A program made the translations under genes and the position numbers. DNA of 57,144 bases from an uncultured Alphaproteobacteria bacterium (GTDB lineage: Bacteria > Pseudomonadota > Alphaproteobacteria > Methylaequorales > Methylaequoraceae): contig CACEXK010000007.1 of NCBI GenBank assembly GCA_902563505.1, positions 1 through 57,144 on the forward strand. Direction: 5' to 3'. Positions 56,196 through 57,144 of the stretch are shown one piece after another. A model generated the notes under the pieces. It saw only the letters and a program-made list of their open reading frames with translations. It did not search any database and was not told the DNA's origin. Positions within the stretch are counted from its first letter, which is position 1. Each line of letters starts with the position of its first letter.

Positions 56196-57144
56196 AAGCC
56201 TCTGAAGAATCTTTTTCAAATTTCTCTGAAAGCACAGCAGACGAAATACTTGAAGGTAATTCATTCACTTTTTCTAATTTTGTCAATATGGGCATGATGA
56301 TAAGGAAGAAGGCGAAGTAATAGAATGAAGCAATTCTAGCTATCAATACATAAATTCCCTCTGCTGGCATTGCTCCAACCCAACCAAGAACCAAACAGTC
56401 TATCACAAATAACCAAAAAAATTGTTTATAAAAAGGTCTAAATGCTGCACTTCTTACCTTGTGTCTGTCTAGCCATGGCAAAATAAATAAAATTGCGACT
56501 GCTGCAAACATTAATAGTACTCCAAGAAGTTTATCAGGTACCGCTCTTAGAATTGCATAGAAAGGTAGAAAATACCATTCGGGCACTATATGGGCTGGTG
56601 TTTGCAAAGGATTCGCAGGGATATAATTGTCTGGATGCCCCAGAAAATTCGGAGCGAAAAATACTAGGCCAGCAAAAACAATAAGATAAACTCCTAAACC
56701 AAGGTAATCTTTGACAGTATAATATGGATGGAAGGGAATAGTGTCACCTTCAGATTTAACATCAACACCAGTTGGATTATTTGAACCAAATTGATGTAAA
56801 GCTACAAGATGGAGCGCCACAACTCCAACTATTGCAAATGGAAGTAAATAATGTAAAACAAAAAATCTACTTAAGGTTGGATTATCAACTGAAAATCCTC
56901 CCCATAAAAAAGTGACTATATAATCTCCAACTATCGGGAATGCGGAAAAAAGATTAGTTATAACCGTTGCTCCCCAAAAACTCATCTGACCCCAAGGTAA
57001 CACATAACCCATGAAAGCAGTTGCCATCATCAACAGTAGTATTACTACGCCAAGCATCCACAATATTTCTCGAGGAGACTTGTAGGAACCATAGTAAAGT
57101 CCTCTAAAAATATGGATATAAACAATTATAAAAAACATTGAGGC
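56185..57144 (-). CDS. petB: Cytochrome b of the bc1 complex (cut by window edge)
   Basis: Cytochrome b is the membrane subunit of complex III that holds both b haems. The frame is open to the window edge (codons for ASM at 57136-57144), so roughly the first 100-110 residues are outside. Visible landmarks: [17 protein letters not shown], the helix-D haem pair in [22 protein letters not shown], and the Qo-site motif [14 protein letters not shown]. Eight-helix topology with C-terminal hydrophobic segments is retained. The ATG at 57138 is internal. It is followed by cytochrome c1, and presumably preceded by the Rieske gene beyond the window. Confidence 0.96.
   Translation of the reverse strand, partial: ASMFFIIVYIHIFRGLYYGSYKSPREILWMLGVVILLLMMATAFMGYVLPWGQMSFWGATVITNLFSAFPIVGDYIVTFLWGGFSVDNPTLSRFFVLHYLLPFAIVGVVALHLVALHQFGSNNPTGVDVKSEGDTIPFHPYYTVKDYLGLGVYLIVFAGLVFFAPNFLGHPDNYIPANPLQTPAHIVPEWYFLPFYAILRAVPDKLLGVLLMFAAVAILFILPWLDRHKVRSAAFRPFYKQFFWLFVIDCLVLGWVGAMPAEGIYVLIARIASFYYFAFFLIIMPILTKLEKVNELPSSISSAVLSEKFEKDSSEAYVK

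Noticed and set aside
1-57144. CRISPR arrays, insertion sequences, prophage, toxin-antitoxin or defence genes
   Set aside because: No repeated spaced arrays, terminal inverted repeats, integrases, transposases or atypical gene blocks were seen; nearly every stretch is assigned to a housekeeping gene.

Overview
The window is a dense, strongly AT-rich (about 70% A+T by eye) stretch of bacterial chromosome carrying almost only housekeeping genes. Gene content and order point to a streamlined alphaproteobacterium, probably free-living, of the SAR11-like or HIMB59-like kind. The pointers are a dcw-type cluster running into lpxC/bamD/recN, rpoD-dnaG-yqeY facing carA-carB-greA-trxB, a ybjN-proC pair, prs-rplY-pth-ychF, and cytochrome b/c1 followed by mtnP. 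Spacers are tiny, many genes overlap by 4-20 bases, and convergent genes meet tail to tail with no visible hairpin terminator. The exact clade cannot be fixed from the sequence alone. TAA, TAG and TGA all serve as stops, so the code is standard.

Layout: 1-10216 (+) holds cell-wall and division genes (ftsW 3' end, murG, murC, murB, ddl, ftsQ, ftsA), then lpxC, bamD and recN; ftsZ is missing from its usual place between ftsA and lpxC. 10213-19498 (-) holds metF, a two-piece metH, uvrD, prmA and pepP. 19625-21168 (+) holds mlaA-mlaC. 21205-25526 (-) holds yqeY, dnaG, rpoD and a CAT-anticodon tRNA. 25630-31453 (+) holds carA, carB, greA and trxB. 31446-33556 (-) holds an aspartate-type aminotransferase and a PanE-like reductase. 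33641-41449 (+) holds uvrB, an SDR, uvrC, pgsA and a molybdenum cofactor group (mobB, moeA, moaD, moaE). 41462-45667 holds ilvE (-), an OmpR/EnvZ-type pair (+), and ybjN-proC (-). 45775-52872 (+) holds a small membrane protein, hldD, lgt, a MidA-like methyltransferase, a YfiH-type laccase-domain protein, prs, rplY, pth and ychF. 52869-57144 (-) holds cytochrome b (partial), cytochrome c1, mtnP, mtnA and a FucA-like class II aldolase.

Four genes (carB, lgt, proC and the aldolase) read through only if a homopolymer run changes length by one or two bases. They are annotated as whole genes with a frameshift; base-calling or assembly error is the simplest explanation. Two more genes (moaE and the MidA-like methyltransferase) have no usable ATG, GTG or TTG start.

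I found no phage, transposon, CRISPR array, defence island or obviously foreign segment. The most interesting biology is: (1) an apparent DHAP-type methylthioadenosine salvage set (mtnP-mtnA-aldolase) behind the bc1 genes; (2) loss or relocation of ftsZ; (3) the only large intergenic gap (36363-36644), which contains a perfect DnaA box within an inverted repeat; and (4) an EnvZ-like kinase with an altered H-box.
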